Assembly: GCF_014651035.1 (NCBI RefSeq)
Contig: NZ_BMWC01000009.1
Span: 62,001 to 126,000 of the forward strand
Length of the DNA stretch: 64,000 bases
Direction: 5' to 3'
Origin: Streptomyces lomondensis
GTDB lineage: Bacteria; Actinomycetota; Actinomycetes; Streptomycetales; Streptomycetaceae
Shown: positions 27,984-36,195 of the stretch, in pieces
Layout: every line of letters begins with the position of its first letter
Position numbering within the stretch: the stretch's first letter is position 1
Made by a program: the position numbers and the translations under genes
The notes under the pieces: generated by a model
The model's input: only the letters and a program-made list of their open reading frames with translations
Told to the model about the DNA's origin: nothing
The model's database searches: none

Positions 27984-30382
27984 GCCAAGGACGGGACATG
28001 CTCGACACTTCCGAGGCCGGCGGTCCGGCCGTACGGCGGCGGTGGTTCGCCCTGCTGCTCCGGGACCGGTTCGCCTGCGCGGCGGCCCTGGTGCTGGTCG
28101 TCGTCGCACTGTGCGCGGTCCTCGGGCCGCTGCTGGCGGGGGAGCTGGCGACCCGTCAGAACCTGCGCGCCCCGGGCCGGCCACCGTTCAGCCTCGACCA
28201 CGGCTGGGCCTTCGTCCTCGGCAGCGACTCGCTCGGCCGGCCCGTCGCCGCGCGGCTGCTGGCCGCGGCCGGGACGACCCTGGCCGTGGCGGTGCCCGCC
28301 GTGCTGTGCTCGCTCGTCATCGGCTCGGTGTGGGGCATGTGGGCGGGATACCACGGTGGTTGGCGCGAGAACGTGTCGCTGCGGGTGGCCGACGTGATCC
28401 TCAGCTTCCCCTCCCTGCTGCTGGCCGTGGTCGTGCTGTACGTCTTCTCGCCGAGCGCCGCGAGCCTGGTGCTGGTGCTGGCCGTGGCCCGGATCCCCGT
28501 GTACCTGCGCACGGCCCGGGCGGAGGCGGCGGAGCTGCGCAGCCGGCTGTTCATGGACGCGGCCCGTACGTTCGGCACGGGCAGCTGGGCGGCCATCCGG
28601 CGGCATGTCGCGCCGAGCGTGCTGCCCACGCTGCTCACCGTCGCCGCGCTCGACTTCTGCTTCGTGATGCTGGCCGAGTCGTCGCTGAGCTTCCTCGGCA
28701 TCGGCATCCAACCGCCGGACGTCAGCTGGGGGTTGATGGTGGCGCAGGGGCGGCAGGAGTTGCAGAGTGCGTGGTGGATCGCGCTGTTCCCGGGTCTCGC
28801 GATCGTCGTCACGACCGTGTCGGCGACCGTTCTCGCCTCGTGGGCCCGGCTGACGACCGACCCGGGACAGCGCTGGCGGGAGGCACTCGGGCGGCGTCCG
28901 CGGGGGGCGCGTGGCGACCGGGGGCGGTCGGGGGCGGGCCGTGCGGTCGAAGACGGGGAGCGTGCCGCGGCCGGCAGCGCGGCCGAAGACGACCGGCGCG
29001 GCGCCGCCGACAGCCCGGGCGGAGGGGGCGAGCAGGCGGCGACCGGCAGCGCGGCCGGAGACAGCGAGCAGGCGGCGGCCGACAGCACAACCGAAGACCA
29101 CAAGCACGCCGCGGCCGACAGCACAACCGAAGACCACAAGCACGCCGCAGCCGACAGCACAGCCGAAGACCACAAGCACGCCGCAGCCGACAGCACAACC
29201 GAAGACCACAAGCACGCCGCAGCCGACAGCACAACCGAAGACCACAAGCACGCCGCAGCCGACAGCACAGCCGAAGACCACAAGCACGCCGCAGCCGACA
29301 GCACAGCCGAAGACCACAAGCACGCCGCAGCCGGAGACGGCGGGCGTGCGGTGCCGGGGAGCCTTGGTGGTCTCGCCGCGGCTACGACGGGCAAGGCCGC
29401 CGGCGGTGGCGATGTCCTGGTCGTGGACGGCCTGTCCGTGGACGTCCACACCCCGGCCGGCCCCGTCCACGTCGTCCGCCGGGTGAGCTTCGCCGTACGC
29501 TCGGGCGAGACGCTGGCGCTGCTGGGCGAGTCCGGCTGCGGCAAGAGCATGACCGCGCACGCCGTCGCCGGTCTGCTCGACCCGGTCGCGGAGGTGGTGG
29601 GCGGGCAGGTGCTCCTGGACGGCGTGGACCTGCTCGGGCTCGGAGCACGGGCCAGACGCCGGCTGGCGGGCCCGGGTCTCGCCATGGTCTTCCAGGACGC
29701 GCTCAGTGCGCTGAACCCCGTCCTCACGGTCGGCACCCAGCTCGCCGAGCCGTTCCGCATCCACGAGGGCCTGTCCCGGCGCGCGGCGAGGGCCAGGGCG
29801 GTGGAGCTGATGGAGCGCGTGGGCATCCCGGAGGCCCGCTCCCGGGCGGACGCCCACCCGCACCAGTTCTCCGGCGGGATGCGGCAGCGCCTGCTGATCG
29901 CGACGGCGGTCGCCCTGCGGCCGAAGGTCCTGATCGCCGACGAGCCCACGACGGCACTGGACGTCACCGTGCAGGCGCAGATCATGGACCTCCTCGGCGA
30001 GTTGCGCGGCGAACAGCGGATGGCGCTCGTCCTCATCACGCACGACCTCGGACTCGCCGCCGAGCACGCGGACCGGGTCGCCGTCATGTACGCCGGGACG
30101 GTGGTGGAGACCGGGCCGGTCGCCGAGGTGCTCGGCAGGCCCCATCACCCGTACACCCGTGGCCTGCTGGCGTCGGTACCGGCCGAGCAGCAGCGGGGCG
30201 CTCGCCTGAGTTCCATCCCCGGGAGCCCGCCGGAGCCGGGTGCGGTGCCGGCCGGCTGTGCCTTCCGTACGCGCTGCCCCATGGCCCGGGAGCGTTGCGC
30301 CACGCACCGGCCGGCGCTGACCGGCACCGCGGCCGGACGGGCCGCCGCCTGCCACTTCGGGAAGGAACTGGCCGATGCCTGA
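27980..30382 (+). CDS. Fused ABC permease-ATPase (DppC-DppD) with repeat linker
   Basis: 800-residue fusion. Residues 1-300 are a DppC permease (six segments; coupling loop MDAARTFGTGSWAAIRRH). Residues about 300-470 are a hydrophilic linker that includes seven perfect or near-perfect 12-residue repeats ADSTTEDHKHAA at residues 367-450. Residues about 475-800 are a DppD ATPase with Walker A GESGCGKSMT, signature SGGMRQR, Walker B LIADEPTTALDV and the C-terminal Cys-containing CAFRTRCPMARERC region seen in DppD/OppD. Permease-ATPase fusions of this family are known in actinomycetes, but the long His/Asp/Glu-rich repeat linker is unusual. It overlaps both neighbours (4 and 8 bases). Confidence 0.93.
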   Translation: MSQGRDMLDTSEAGGPAVRRRWFALLLRDRFACAAALVLVVVALCAVLGPLLAGELATRQNLRAPGRPPFSLDHGWAFVLGSDSLGRPVAARLLAAAGTTLAVAVPAVLCSLVIGSVWGMWAGYHGGWRENVSLRVADVILSFPSLLLAVVVLYVFSPSAASLVLVLAVARIPVYLRTARAEAAELRSRLFMDAARTFGTGSWAAIRRHVAPSVLPTLLTVAALDFCFVMLAESSLSFLGIGIQPPDVSWGLMVAQGRQELQSAWWIALFPGLAIVVTTVSATVLASWARLTTDPGQRWREALGRRPRGARGDRGRSGAGRAVEDGERAAAGSAAEDDRRGAADSPGGGGEQAATGSAAGDSEQAAADSTTEDHKHAAADSTTEDHKHAAADSTAEDHKHAAADSTTEDHKHAAADSTTEDHKHAAADSTAEDHKHAAADSTAEDHKHAAAGDGGRAVPGSLGGLAAATTGKAAGGGDVLVVDGLSVDVHTPAGPVHVVRRVSFAVRSGETLALLGESGCGKSMTAHAVAGLLDPVAEVVGGQVLLDGVDLLGLGARARRRLAGPGLAMVFQDALSALNPVLTVGTQLAEPFRIHEGLSRRAARARAVELMERVGIPEARSRADAHPHQFSGGMRQRLLIATAVALRPKVLIADEPTTALDVTVQAQIMDLLGELRGEQRMALVLITHDLGLAAEHADRVAVMYAGTVVETGPVAEVLGRPHHPYTRGLLASVPAEQQRGARLSSIPGSPPEPGAVPAGCAFRTRCPMARERCATHRPALTGTAAGRAAACHFGKELADA
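29078..29329 (+). repeat. Seven 36-bp coding tandem repeats
   Basis: Seven consecutive in-frame 36-bp units encode ADST(T/A)EDHKHAA in the linker of the fused transporter protein. Units 1, 2, 4 and 5 carry an ACC (Thr) codon where units 3, 6 and 7 carry GCC (Ala); the other bases are almost identical, indicating recent expansion. The preceding 150 bases hold older, degenerate versions (AADSPGGGGEQAATGSAAGDSEQA). No spacers exist, so this is not a CRISPR array. Confidence 0.95.
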
Positions 30383-31376
30383 GCACGCGGCACTGCTGGA
30401 GGCCACCGGCCTGGCCAAGAGCTTCACGGTCCGGCGGACGCTGCGGGGCGGCACCCGGCTGCGGGCCCTGGACGGTGTGGACCTGACCCTGGGGCGCGGG
30501 GAGACGCTCGGGCTCGTCGGCGAGTCCGGCTGCGGGAAGTCGACGCTGGCCAGGGTCCTCCTGCGGCTGGAACGGCCCGACGCGGGCCGTGTGCGGTACG
30601 ACGGCGTCGACCCGTTCGCGTTGTCGGGTGCGGAACTGCTCGCCTGGCGCCGGAGGGTGCAGATGGTGTTCCAGGACCCGTTCGGTTCGCTCGACCCGCG
30701 CCTCACCGCCGCGGATCTGATCGGCGAGCCCTGGCTGACCCACCGCGTGCTCGTGCCCGCGCCAAAGCGGGCGGCGCGGGTGGCCGAACTGCTGGAGATG
30801 GTCGGCCTGCGCGCCTCGGACGCGCGCCGCCTGCCGCACGAGTTCTCCGGTGGGCAGCGGCAGCGGATCGGGATCGCCCGGGCCCTGGCGCTGGAGCCCG
30901 AGGTGATCGTCTGCGACGAGCCCGTCTCCGCGCTGGACCTGTCGGTGCAGGCACAGGTGCTCAACCTCCTGTGCGACCTGCGGGACGAGCTGGGGCTGTC
31001 GTACGTGTTCATCTCGCACGACCTGTCCGTGGTGCGGCACCTCGCCGACCGGGTCGCCGTGATGTACCTGGGCCGGATCGTGGAGACGGGCCCGACGGAG
31101 GAGGTCTACGAGCGGCCGCGCCACCCGTACACGGAGGCGCTCCTGTCGGCGGCCCCCTCCCCCGTCGCCGGCGGCGGGCGCCGGAGGCAGCGCATCGTGC
31201 TCACCGGCGAGATCCCGTCACCGGCCGACCCGCCGTCCGGATGCCGGTTCCGGACCCGGTGCCCGCAGGCGCGGGACGTGTGCGCCGAGGTCGTCCCCGC
31301 GCCGGTGCCGCGTGCGCCGCTCCACGGCGCGGCATGCCACTTTCCCCTGGAGGAGACCCACGTGGTCACGGCCTGA
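30375..31376 (+). CDS. ABC transporter ATPase (DppF type)
   Basis: 333-residue ATPase, last gene of the importer operon. Walker A is GESGCGKSTLARVLL (about residues 52-66), the Q-loop MVFQDPFGSLDPR (about 97-109), signature SGGQRQRIGIARAL (about 157-170), Walker B VIVCDEPVSALD, then the H-loop. The C-terminal oligopeptide-type tail has GCRFRTRCPQARDVC. It forms the ATPase pair with the DppD half of the upstream fusion. Eight-base overlap with the preceding gene. It converges with the next gene after only 8 bp. Confidence 0.95.
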   Translation: MPEHAALLEATGLAKSFTVRRTLRGGTRLRALDGVDLTLGRGETLGLVGESGCGKSTLARVLLRLERPDAGRVRYDGVDPFALSGAELLAWRRRVQMVFQDPFGSLDPRLTAADLIGEPWLTHRVLVPAPKRAARVAELLEMVGLRASDARRLPHEFSGGQRQRIGIARALALEPEVIVCDEPVSALDLSVQAQVLNLLCDLRDELGLSYVFISHDLSVVRHLADRVAVMYLGRIVETGPTEEVYERPRHPYTEALLSAAPSPVAGGGRRRQRIVLTGEIPSPADPPSGCRFRTRCPQARDVCAEVVPAPVPRAPLHGAACHFPLEETHVVTA

Positions 31377-31384
31377 CGCGGGTG

Positions 31385-32383
31385 TCAGTCGGCGGCCTCC
31401 ACCAGGAACTCCTGATCCCGTGCACCCGTGCACCGCTGCTGGGCGATCTCGGCGCCCGCCGCCCGGTCGTCGGTGCCGTTGACGCCGAGGCACATCCCGT
31501 TCTGCACCACGTGGATCCGATAGCCGTCGGCCTCCGTGTCGCCGGCCGGGTCGAAGTAGAAGTGCTGGCTGGTGCGGTCCGCCGAGCAACTCTCCCAGGG
31601 CCAGGGTTCGAGCAGCCCCTCGACCACGTGGCCGCTGCCCAGTGCGGTGAGACACGCGTCGCCGTGCACGGGGTGGCGCCACTGGATGTAGTACGAGCCT
31701 GTGGTGCCGACAGCCACCAGGGAGAGGTCAGGCGGTGTGGCGTCGGCGCAGGGGCGTTGGACGGCGACCTGGCTCCGGTAGCGGCCCTTGCGGTCGTGGC
31801 CTTCGGTGACGCACAGCTCGGGTGCCAGGGCCGGCCGGATCCGGGACCGTCCCGCTGCCGGGCCGTCGACGTCGGTGGTGGAGTGGGGGGAGGCGGAGGG
31901 TGCGGGGCGCGGTGCCACGCCGGCGGCGTTCGTCGTCCCGTCCCGGTCGCCCGTGTCGTCGGGCAGCAGCGCCCAGGCTCCTACGGCGGCGAGCAGCAGG
32001 GCGGCGCCGGCCGAGGCGGCGAGGGTCCGCCGGTTCGTGATCCGGGCCGCGACCGACGGCCGGACGGCGGGTGCCGGCGCCGGTTCCTCGTCCCCGGGCG
32101 GCGGCTCGGCGGCGGTCAGCCGGTTTCTGGCGTCCAGCCAGTCGGCGGTCTCCTCGCCCCTGCCGCAGGCCCGGACGAACGCGGCGACCACTTCCGCACG
32201 GGGCAGCGTGTCCCGCCGCAGCACATCGGCCACGGTGCTGCGCGCCAGCACGTCCCCGCGTTGTTCCGCGTTGGCCTCCAACTGCCGGTAGGTCAGTCCG
32301 GCCTCTTGCTTGAGCGCTCGCATGCAGGCCACGAACTCGGCGGCGCTGCGCGCCTCGTGCGGGAACGGACGCCGTCTCTCCAT
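31385..32383 (-). CDS. XRE-type helix-turn-helix membrane protein with an external trefoil-like domain
   Basis: 332-residue protein in three parts. Residues about 12-90 form an XRE helix-turn-helix (CMRALKQEAGLTYRQLEANA). A single membrane helix (TLAASAGAALLLAAVGAWALL) follows near residue 120. The external 190 residues carry four to five Cys and Trp/Gln-rich repeats (CLTALGSGHVVEG, CLGVNGTDDR, EIAQQRC) suggesting ricin-like beta-trefoil folding. This layout, a DNA-binding domain inside joined to a possible carbohydrate-binding domain outside, is a one-protein signalling receptor. I use the ATG at 32383; a GTG 24 bases upstream is equally possible. Confidence 0.85.
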   Translation of the reverse strand: MERRRPFPHEARSAAEFVACMRALKQEAGLTYRQLEANAEQRGDVLARSTVADVLRRDTLPRAEVVAAFVRACGRGEETADWLDARNRLTAAEPPPGDEEPAPAPAVRPSVAARITNRRTLAASAGAALLLAAVGAWALLPDDTGDRDGTTNAAGVAPRPAPSASPHSTTDVDGPAAGRSRIRPALAPELCVTEGHDRKGRYRSQVAVQRPCADATPPDLSLVAVGTTGSYYIQWRHPVHGDACLTALGSGHVVEGLLEPWPWESCSADRTSQHFYFDPAGDTEADGYRIHVVQNGMCLGVNGTDDRAAGAEIAQQRCTGARDQEFLVEAAD

Positions 32384-32490
32384 GTCCGGCCATACTCGTC
32401 CTGCCACCGGCCCTGGACAATCCGGGATTCTGCCAATCCCTGTCCGTCACCTTCGTTCCGGACAACCGCCGCGACGCGGCCCGACATGGT

Positions 32491-32520
32491 CCTGTCCGGG
32501 CTGTGACCAGCCCGGACAGG
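32491..32520. terminator. Hairpin after the CsbD gene
   Basis: Perfect 12-base arms beginning CCTGTCCGGGCT with a six-base loop (GTGACC), 26 bases downstream of the csbD-like stop codon on the minus strand. Confidence 0.75.
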
Positions 32521-32545
32521 TTTCATGATCTCAGTGCTTGAAAAC

Positions 32546-32719
32546 TCAGTGCTTGAAGACGTCCTTCGTCTTCTCCTTGGCCTGCCGAGCGTCGCCCTTC
32601 GACTGCTTCGTACGGCCCTTGGCCTCCAGCCGCTCGTTGCCCACCGCGCGGCCGACGGCCTCCTTGGCCTTTCCCTTGGCCTGTTCCTTCTTCGCCTTGG
32701 CCTTCTGCTCTCCAGCCAC
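32546..32719 (-). CDS. CsbD-family small stress protein
   Basis: 57-residue highly charged helical protein, starting V/M-A-G-E-Q-K-A-K and ending KEKTKDVFKH. The Lys/Ala/Glu/Gly composition and the GKAKEAVGRAVGNERL segment match the CsbD family, which is abundant under general stress and sigma-B-like control, with unknown biochemical role. The GTG at 32719 follows GGGAGTG and gives the normal family length. A longer frame would add 20 residues unlike the family. Confidence 0.9.
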   Translation of the reverse strand: MAGEQKAKAKKEQAKGKAKEAVGRAVGNERLEAKGRTKQSKGDARQAKEKTKDVFKH

Positions 32720-32809
32720 GGTTCGCTCACTCCCAGCCGTGTCCGACTTCGGGGTCACGGTCCGAGTGACCTTGGACACGGCAACCCAAACATGCCGGGG
32801 CGCTGACGG

Positions 32810-33436
32810 TCAGTCCAGCAGTTCACGTACCAGCGCCCCGCACCACCACCGCTCGACCCGGTCGGGCGCCCAGCCGCGTTCTCCGGTCAGCACGGTGTAG
32901 ACGTCGATGTTGCACAGCGCGGCGTAGACGTCGACCGCGGACGGCACGTCGAGGCCGGGGCGCAGGACACCGGCCGGCCAGGAGGAGAAGACCTGCACCC
33001 TCGTCTGATCTCCGCGGACACGGCTGTCGTGGTAGAGCGTGGCCAGCTCCGGCTCGGAGCGGCCCGCTTCCCGGACGAGCCTGATGATCTCGCCGGCGCG
33101 CTCGTACAGGCGCCGGTCGTAGCGGGCCATCGCGGCGAGCTGCCGGGCGGGGTCCGTCGTGGCGGCCTCCAGCTCGGCGACCAACTGCGGCACGTCGGCC
33201 GAGAGATCGGCCGCGTCGGCCAGCGCCCGGGTCAGTCCGGACTTGTTGCCGTACGCGGCGTAGACGGTCGGTACGGACACCCCCGCCTCGCGGGCCACAT
33301 CCCGCACCGTCGTCGCCGCCCACCCGTGGGAGACGAACAGCCGCAGCGCGGCGCGGGCGACGTCGGCGCGGGTCTGCTGCGCCTGCGCCGTCCGGCGCAG
33401 CGAGTCGTACCGCCGCCGCCCCGGTCCCTCGGTCAT
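32810..33436 (-). CDS. TetR-family transcriptional regulator
   Basis: 208-residue TetR repressor. The N-terminal helix-turn-helix is at about residues 24-68 (VARAALRLFVSHGWAATTVRDVAREAGVSVPTVYAAYGNKSGL). The C-terminal ligand domain is helical with no recognisable ligand signature. It is divergent from a membrane protein with only 55 bp between the two start codons, the usual arrangement for a repressor and its target. GAAAGGGG precedes the ATG. Confidence 0.95.
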   Translation of the reverse strand: MTEGPGRRRYDSLRRTAQAQQTRADVARAALRLFVSHGWAATTVRDVAREAGVSVPTVYAAYGNKSGLTRALADAADLSADVPQLVAELEAATTDPARQLAAMARYDRRLYERAGEIIRLVREAGRSEPELATLYHDSRVRGDQTRVQVFSSWPAGVLRPGLDVPSAVDVYAALCNIDVYTVLTGERGWAPDRVERWWCGALVRELLD

Positions 33437-33479
33437 GCCCGGCCCCTTTCTCTCGTTCTCTCATTCGCTTTACGCAGTC

Positions 33480-33485
33480 TATAAT
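33480..33485 (+). promoter_or_regulatory. Consensus -10 box just before the membrane-protein ATG
   Basis: TATAAT at 33480-33485 ends six bases before the ATG at 33492, and there is no ribosome site. Transcription would begin at or next to the ATG, giving a leaderless mRNA. No clear -35 box is visible. The TetR product divergently encoded next door could bind over it. Confidence 0.55.
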
Positions 33486-33491
33486 CAATAT

Positions 33492-34205
33492 ATGTTACGT
33501 ACCCAGTCGGGGACCGCCCCGGCCTCCGCGAACTTCGCCCGGGTCAGCGGCCTCGCCGCCCTGGGCTTCGCCTTCCTGATCGTCGCCGGAAACGTGGTCC
33601 TGGTCCCGGCCGGCCTGCCGCGCACCGGCGCCGGTATCGGGGAAGTGGACGAGTTCTTCCGAACGCACGGGGACCTGGTCGGCATCGGGTCCGCGGTCAC
33701 CCCAGTGGCCTGGGTACTGGCCACGTTGTTCGGCGCGGGGGCGGTGCGTGTGCTGTGGCGGTCTGAGCGGGACCGGGGCGAGGCCTGGGCCCTGCTGGGC
33801 TTCGCCGGGCTCCTCCTCCAGAACGCCGTCTTCGCCGGGGTCGTCGCGATCCGGCTGGCGCTCGCGTCGACAGCCGCGGACGGCGTCGGCGCGGCCACGA
33901 GCCTGTGGGCCCTGCACGACGCCCTGTTCACCCTCAACGGCACCTTCCTGGCGGTCGCGCTGGCCGGCCTGTCCCTGGCCGGCCTGCGTGCGGGGCTGAT
34001 CCGGCCGTGGCACGGCCGTTGGGGTCTGGTGTCGGCCGCGCTGCTGTCCGGTTCGGCGGTCCTCACCCCGCTGGTCATCGACCACGCCGGCCCGCTCGGT
34101 CTCCTCGGCCTCGTCGGCTGGCTGATGTGGGTGGTGTGGCTCGTCGTGTACGGCGTCGTCCTGATGCGCCCGCTGCCGGTCCGGCCGTCGCCGGCCGGGG
34201 GTTGA
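33492..34205 (+). CDS. Integral membrane protein under possible TetR control
   Basis: 237-residue protein with about six hydrophobic segments, beginning near residue 18 (GLAALGFAFLIVAGNVVLV) and ending in the LLGLVGWLMWVVWLVVYGVVL segment. Between TM1 and TM2 is an acidic stretch (GIGEVDEFFRTHGDLVGIG). It resembles DUF4386-type or generic actinobacterial membrane proteins, without a firm family call. The ATG sits directly behind a TATAAT and lacks a ribosome site, consistent with leaderless translation. It converges with the TPR gene with six bases between stops. Confidence 0.82.
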   Translation: MLRTQSGTAPASANFARVSGLAALGFAFLIVAGNVVLVPAGLPRTGAGIGEVDEFFRTHGDLVGIGSAVTPVAWVLATLFGAGAVRVLWRSERDRGEAWALLGFAGLLLQNAVFAGVVAIRLALASTAADGVGAATSLWALHDALFTLNGTFLAVALAGLSLAGLRAGLIRPWHGRWGLVSAALLSGSAVLTPLVIDHAGPLGLLGLVGWLMWVVWLVVYGVVLMRPLPVRPSPAGG

Positions 34206-34211
34206 GCGAGG

Positions 34212-35894
34212 TCAGTGGCAGCACCCCTCGGCCTGCTGGGGCCCGGGGGCGGTGTCCAGGCGGCAGAAGCAGGACGCCTGGATCGGTACGTCGGCCAGCG
34301 CGCTCGCCAGCTTGAGCTGCTGGGCCACGAGGGCCGCCTCGCCGGTCCTGCCCGTCCGCAGCAGGCACTCGTGGAAGCCGTGCAGGGACCAGACGTTGCC
34401 GGGGTGCTGGAGGGGGCGGGGCAGCGTGTCGTCGAGGCCGAGGTCGGCGCGGTAGACCGCCTCGGCCTCCGCCACCCGGCCCTGTTCCAGCAGCAGTGCG
34501 CCGTAGGCGTGGCGGGTGGGCTGCATCCAGCCCCAGGGCTCGTCGTAGGGGAGGTTGTCGTCCAGCTCGATGGACCGCTCCAGGGCGGCGAAGGCGAGGT
34601 CGTGGTTGCCCCTGCGGTATTCGAGCTCTCCGTCCAGCATGGCCGCCGCGATGGCGAGGATGTCCCGGCAGGTGTTGTTGAACAGCATCCGCGTCTCGGG
34701 CACCCGGCTCACCGCCGCCCGGAAGAGCTCGCGCTCGGCCTCGGCCCGGGCGACCTCGCCGGTGGCCGAGAGGGCGACACCGCGGGCGTAGTGCCGCATG
34801 GCGGTGGTCACGGAGTACAGCTCCGGGTCGGCGGGGGCCGGCAAGGCGAGGATCTCGGTCCAGCGGCCGAAGCGGATCAGTACGTGGACGCGCATGGCCA
34901 GGAAGCCTTCGAGCCAGTCGGCCATGGGCGGGCTCTGCACCCGGAGCAGTTCCTCCGGGATGGCGGCTTCCAGCCGGGCGGCGGTGTCCAGGGCGACCTG
35001 CCCCTGCCCGAGGAACATCGCTCCGTAGATCTTGAAGTGGTAGTTGTGCGCCCGGTAGAGGGTGTAGAAGTTCATGGCGCCGGCCCGCTGGTGGAACTTC
35101 TCGTCGGCGGCGATCGCGTCGCTGTTGGCCGCCACGACCCGGCGGTAGTCGCCGCACAGGACGTCGAGGTGCGAGGGCATGTGGTGCAGGTGCCCGGCGT
35201 CGGGCACGATCCCGCGCAGCCGGTCGGCGACGGTGAGCGCCTGTTCCGGCGTCGGGGACATCTCCATCAGGTGGATGTACAGGTGCAGGACGCCGGGGTG
35301 TCCCGCCCCGGCGTCGGTGCCGAGCGCGCTTTCCAGTACGGCCCTGGCCTCCAGGGTGCGGGCGCCCTCGGCCGGCTGTCCGGTCCTCAGGTCCCACAGC
35401 TGCCAGGGGGTGAGGTTCATCAGGGCGTCGGCGTGGAGGGTGGCGATGTCCGGGTCGCCGGGCGCCAGTTCGTACACCGCGCGCATCGCGTCCGCGTAGG
35501 GCTCGTTCCACACCGAGCAGTCCTCGACGGCCTCCGCCTGTGGGTAGCGGGCACGCAGCGCGCCGATGAGGGCGTGTTCGACCGGGGTGGCGCGGGCGGC
35601 TCTGTCGTGGGCCCGTTCGACGGCGTGGTGCGTGCGCTCGACGGTGCGTACGAGTTCGTCGTCGTCGAAGAATTCCCAGGGCTTGTTGTAGTTCGGGCCG
35701 AGCGCGTAGGCGATACCCCAATAAGCCATCGCGCACTCGGGGTCGGCCGCGGCCGCCTTTTCAAAACAGGCGACGGCTTCCTCGTGGTGGAAGGCGTACG
35801 TCCACACCAGGCCGCGGTCGAACCAGAGTTGGGCTTCGGCTGAGGACGTGCTGACGGGACGGCTGTGGGTCCCGAGGTCGTAATAGTCGCCCAT
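34212..35894 (-). CDS. Tetratricopeptide-repeat protein with cysteine-rich C-terminal tail
   Basis: 560-residue helical-repeat protein. TPR-like units are clear around EAVACFEKAAAADPECAMAYWGIAYA (residues 33-58) and in the C-terminal half (ALERSIELDDNLP, AEAEAVYRADLGLDD). The last 25 residues are Cys-rich: ASCFCR and the terminal EGCCH, four Cys plus His, a plausible metal or redox site. No signal peptide is present, so it acts in the cytoplasm, probably as a scaffold. The ATG at 35894 follows AGGAGA. Upstream in-frame codons reach far into the intergenic region and are not used. A 19-bp tandem repeat lies 62 bp upstream. Confidence 0.88.
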   Translation of the reverse strand: MGDYYDLGTHSRPVSTSSAEAQLWFDRGLVWTYAFHHEEAVACFEKAAAADPECAMAYWGIAYALGPNYNKPWEFFDDDELVRTVERTHHAVERAHDRAARATPVEHALIGALRARYPQAEAVEDCSVWNEPYADAMRAVYELAPGDPDIATLHADALMNLTPWQLWDLRTGQPAEGARTLEARAVLESALGTDAGAGHPGVLHLYIHLMEMSPTPEQALTVADRLRGIVPDAGHLHHMPSHLDVLCGDYRRVVAANSDAIAADEKFHQRAGAMNFYTLYRAHNYHFKIYGAMFLGQGQVALDTAARLEAAIPEELLRVQSPPMADWLEGFLAMRVHVLIRFGRWTEILALPAPADPELYSVTTAMRHYARGVALSATGEVARAEAERELFRAAVSRVPETRMLFNNTCRDILAIAAAMLDGELEYRRGNHDLAFAALERSIELDDNLPYDEPWGWMQPTRHAYGALLLEQGRVAEAEAVYRADLGLDDTLPRPLQHPGNVWSLHGFHECLLRTGRTGEAALVAQQLKLASALADVPIQASCFCRLDTAPGPQQAEGCCH

Positions 35895-36195
35895 GATTTC
35901 TCCTGGGAATGCGGCCGGAGCCAGTGAGAATAGCGGTTTCCTGCAGACCGTCCTCGACTCCCGATGAGTTCTCGGACTCCCGATGAGTTCTCGTATTTCC
36001 ACATTAATGCGCCGGACGGCAGCCGCGGAGCAGTGGCGAAGAGTGACACAGCAGGCACGCTGCGCCACCGAGAGGATCATCTTGTCGTTCGATCGAGGGC
36101 AGTTCGCCGGTGGGCTGGCACGGCCCAACTCCCGCTCCCTAGGATGTACTTCCTGTCCAGCCAGACCGTTGGCGCGGCACCTTGCAGGGGGAACG
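35895..36195. other. 301-bp divergent intergenic region with 19-bp tandem duplication
   Basis: Between the TPR gene and the methyltransferase gene. Apart from the duplication at 35956-35993, I see no ORF with coding bias and no further repeats. The half nearer the methyltransferase is GC-richer and ends in a GCAGGGGG ribosome site. Confidence 0.6.
35956..35993. repeat. Perfect 19-bp tandem duplication
   Basis: Two adjacent exact copies of GACTCCCGATGAGTTCTCG (35956-35974 and 35975-35993). Spacing of 19 bp puts them on nearly the same helix face, suiting cooperative binding by a regulator of the TPR gene or of both divergent genes. Confidence 0.75.

Noticed and set aside
29078..29329. 36-bp repeats as a possible CRISPR array
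   Set aside because: Units are directly adjacent with no spacers, are in frame and encode a protein linker; no cas genes are nearby.
27416..31012. 1198-codon frame on the minus strand across the Dpp operon
   Set aside because: Antisense to conserved transporter genes; its repeats are the complement of the 36-bp coding repeats.
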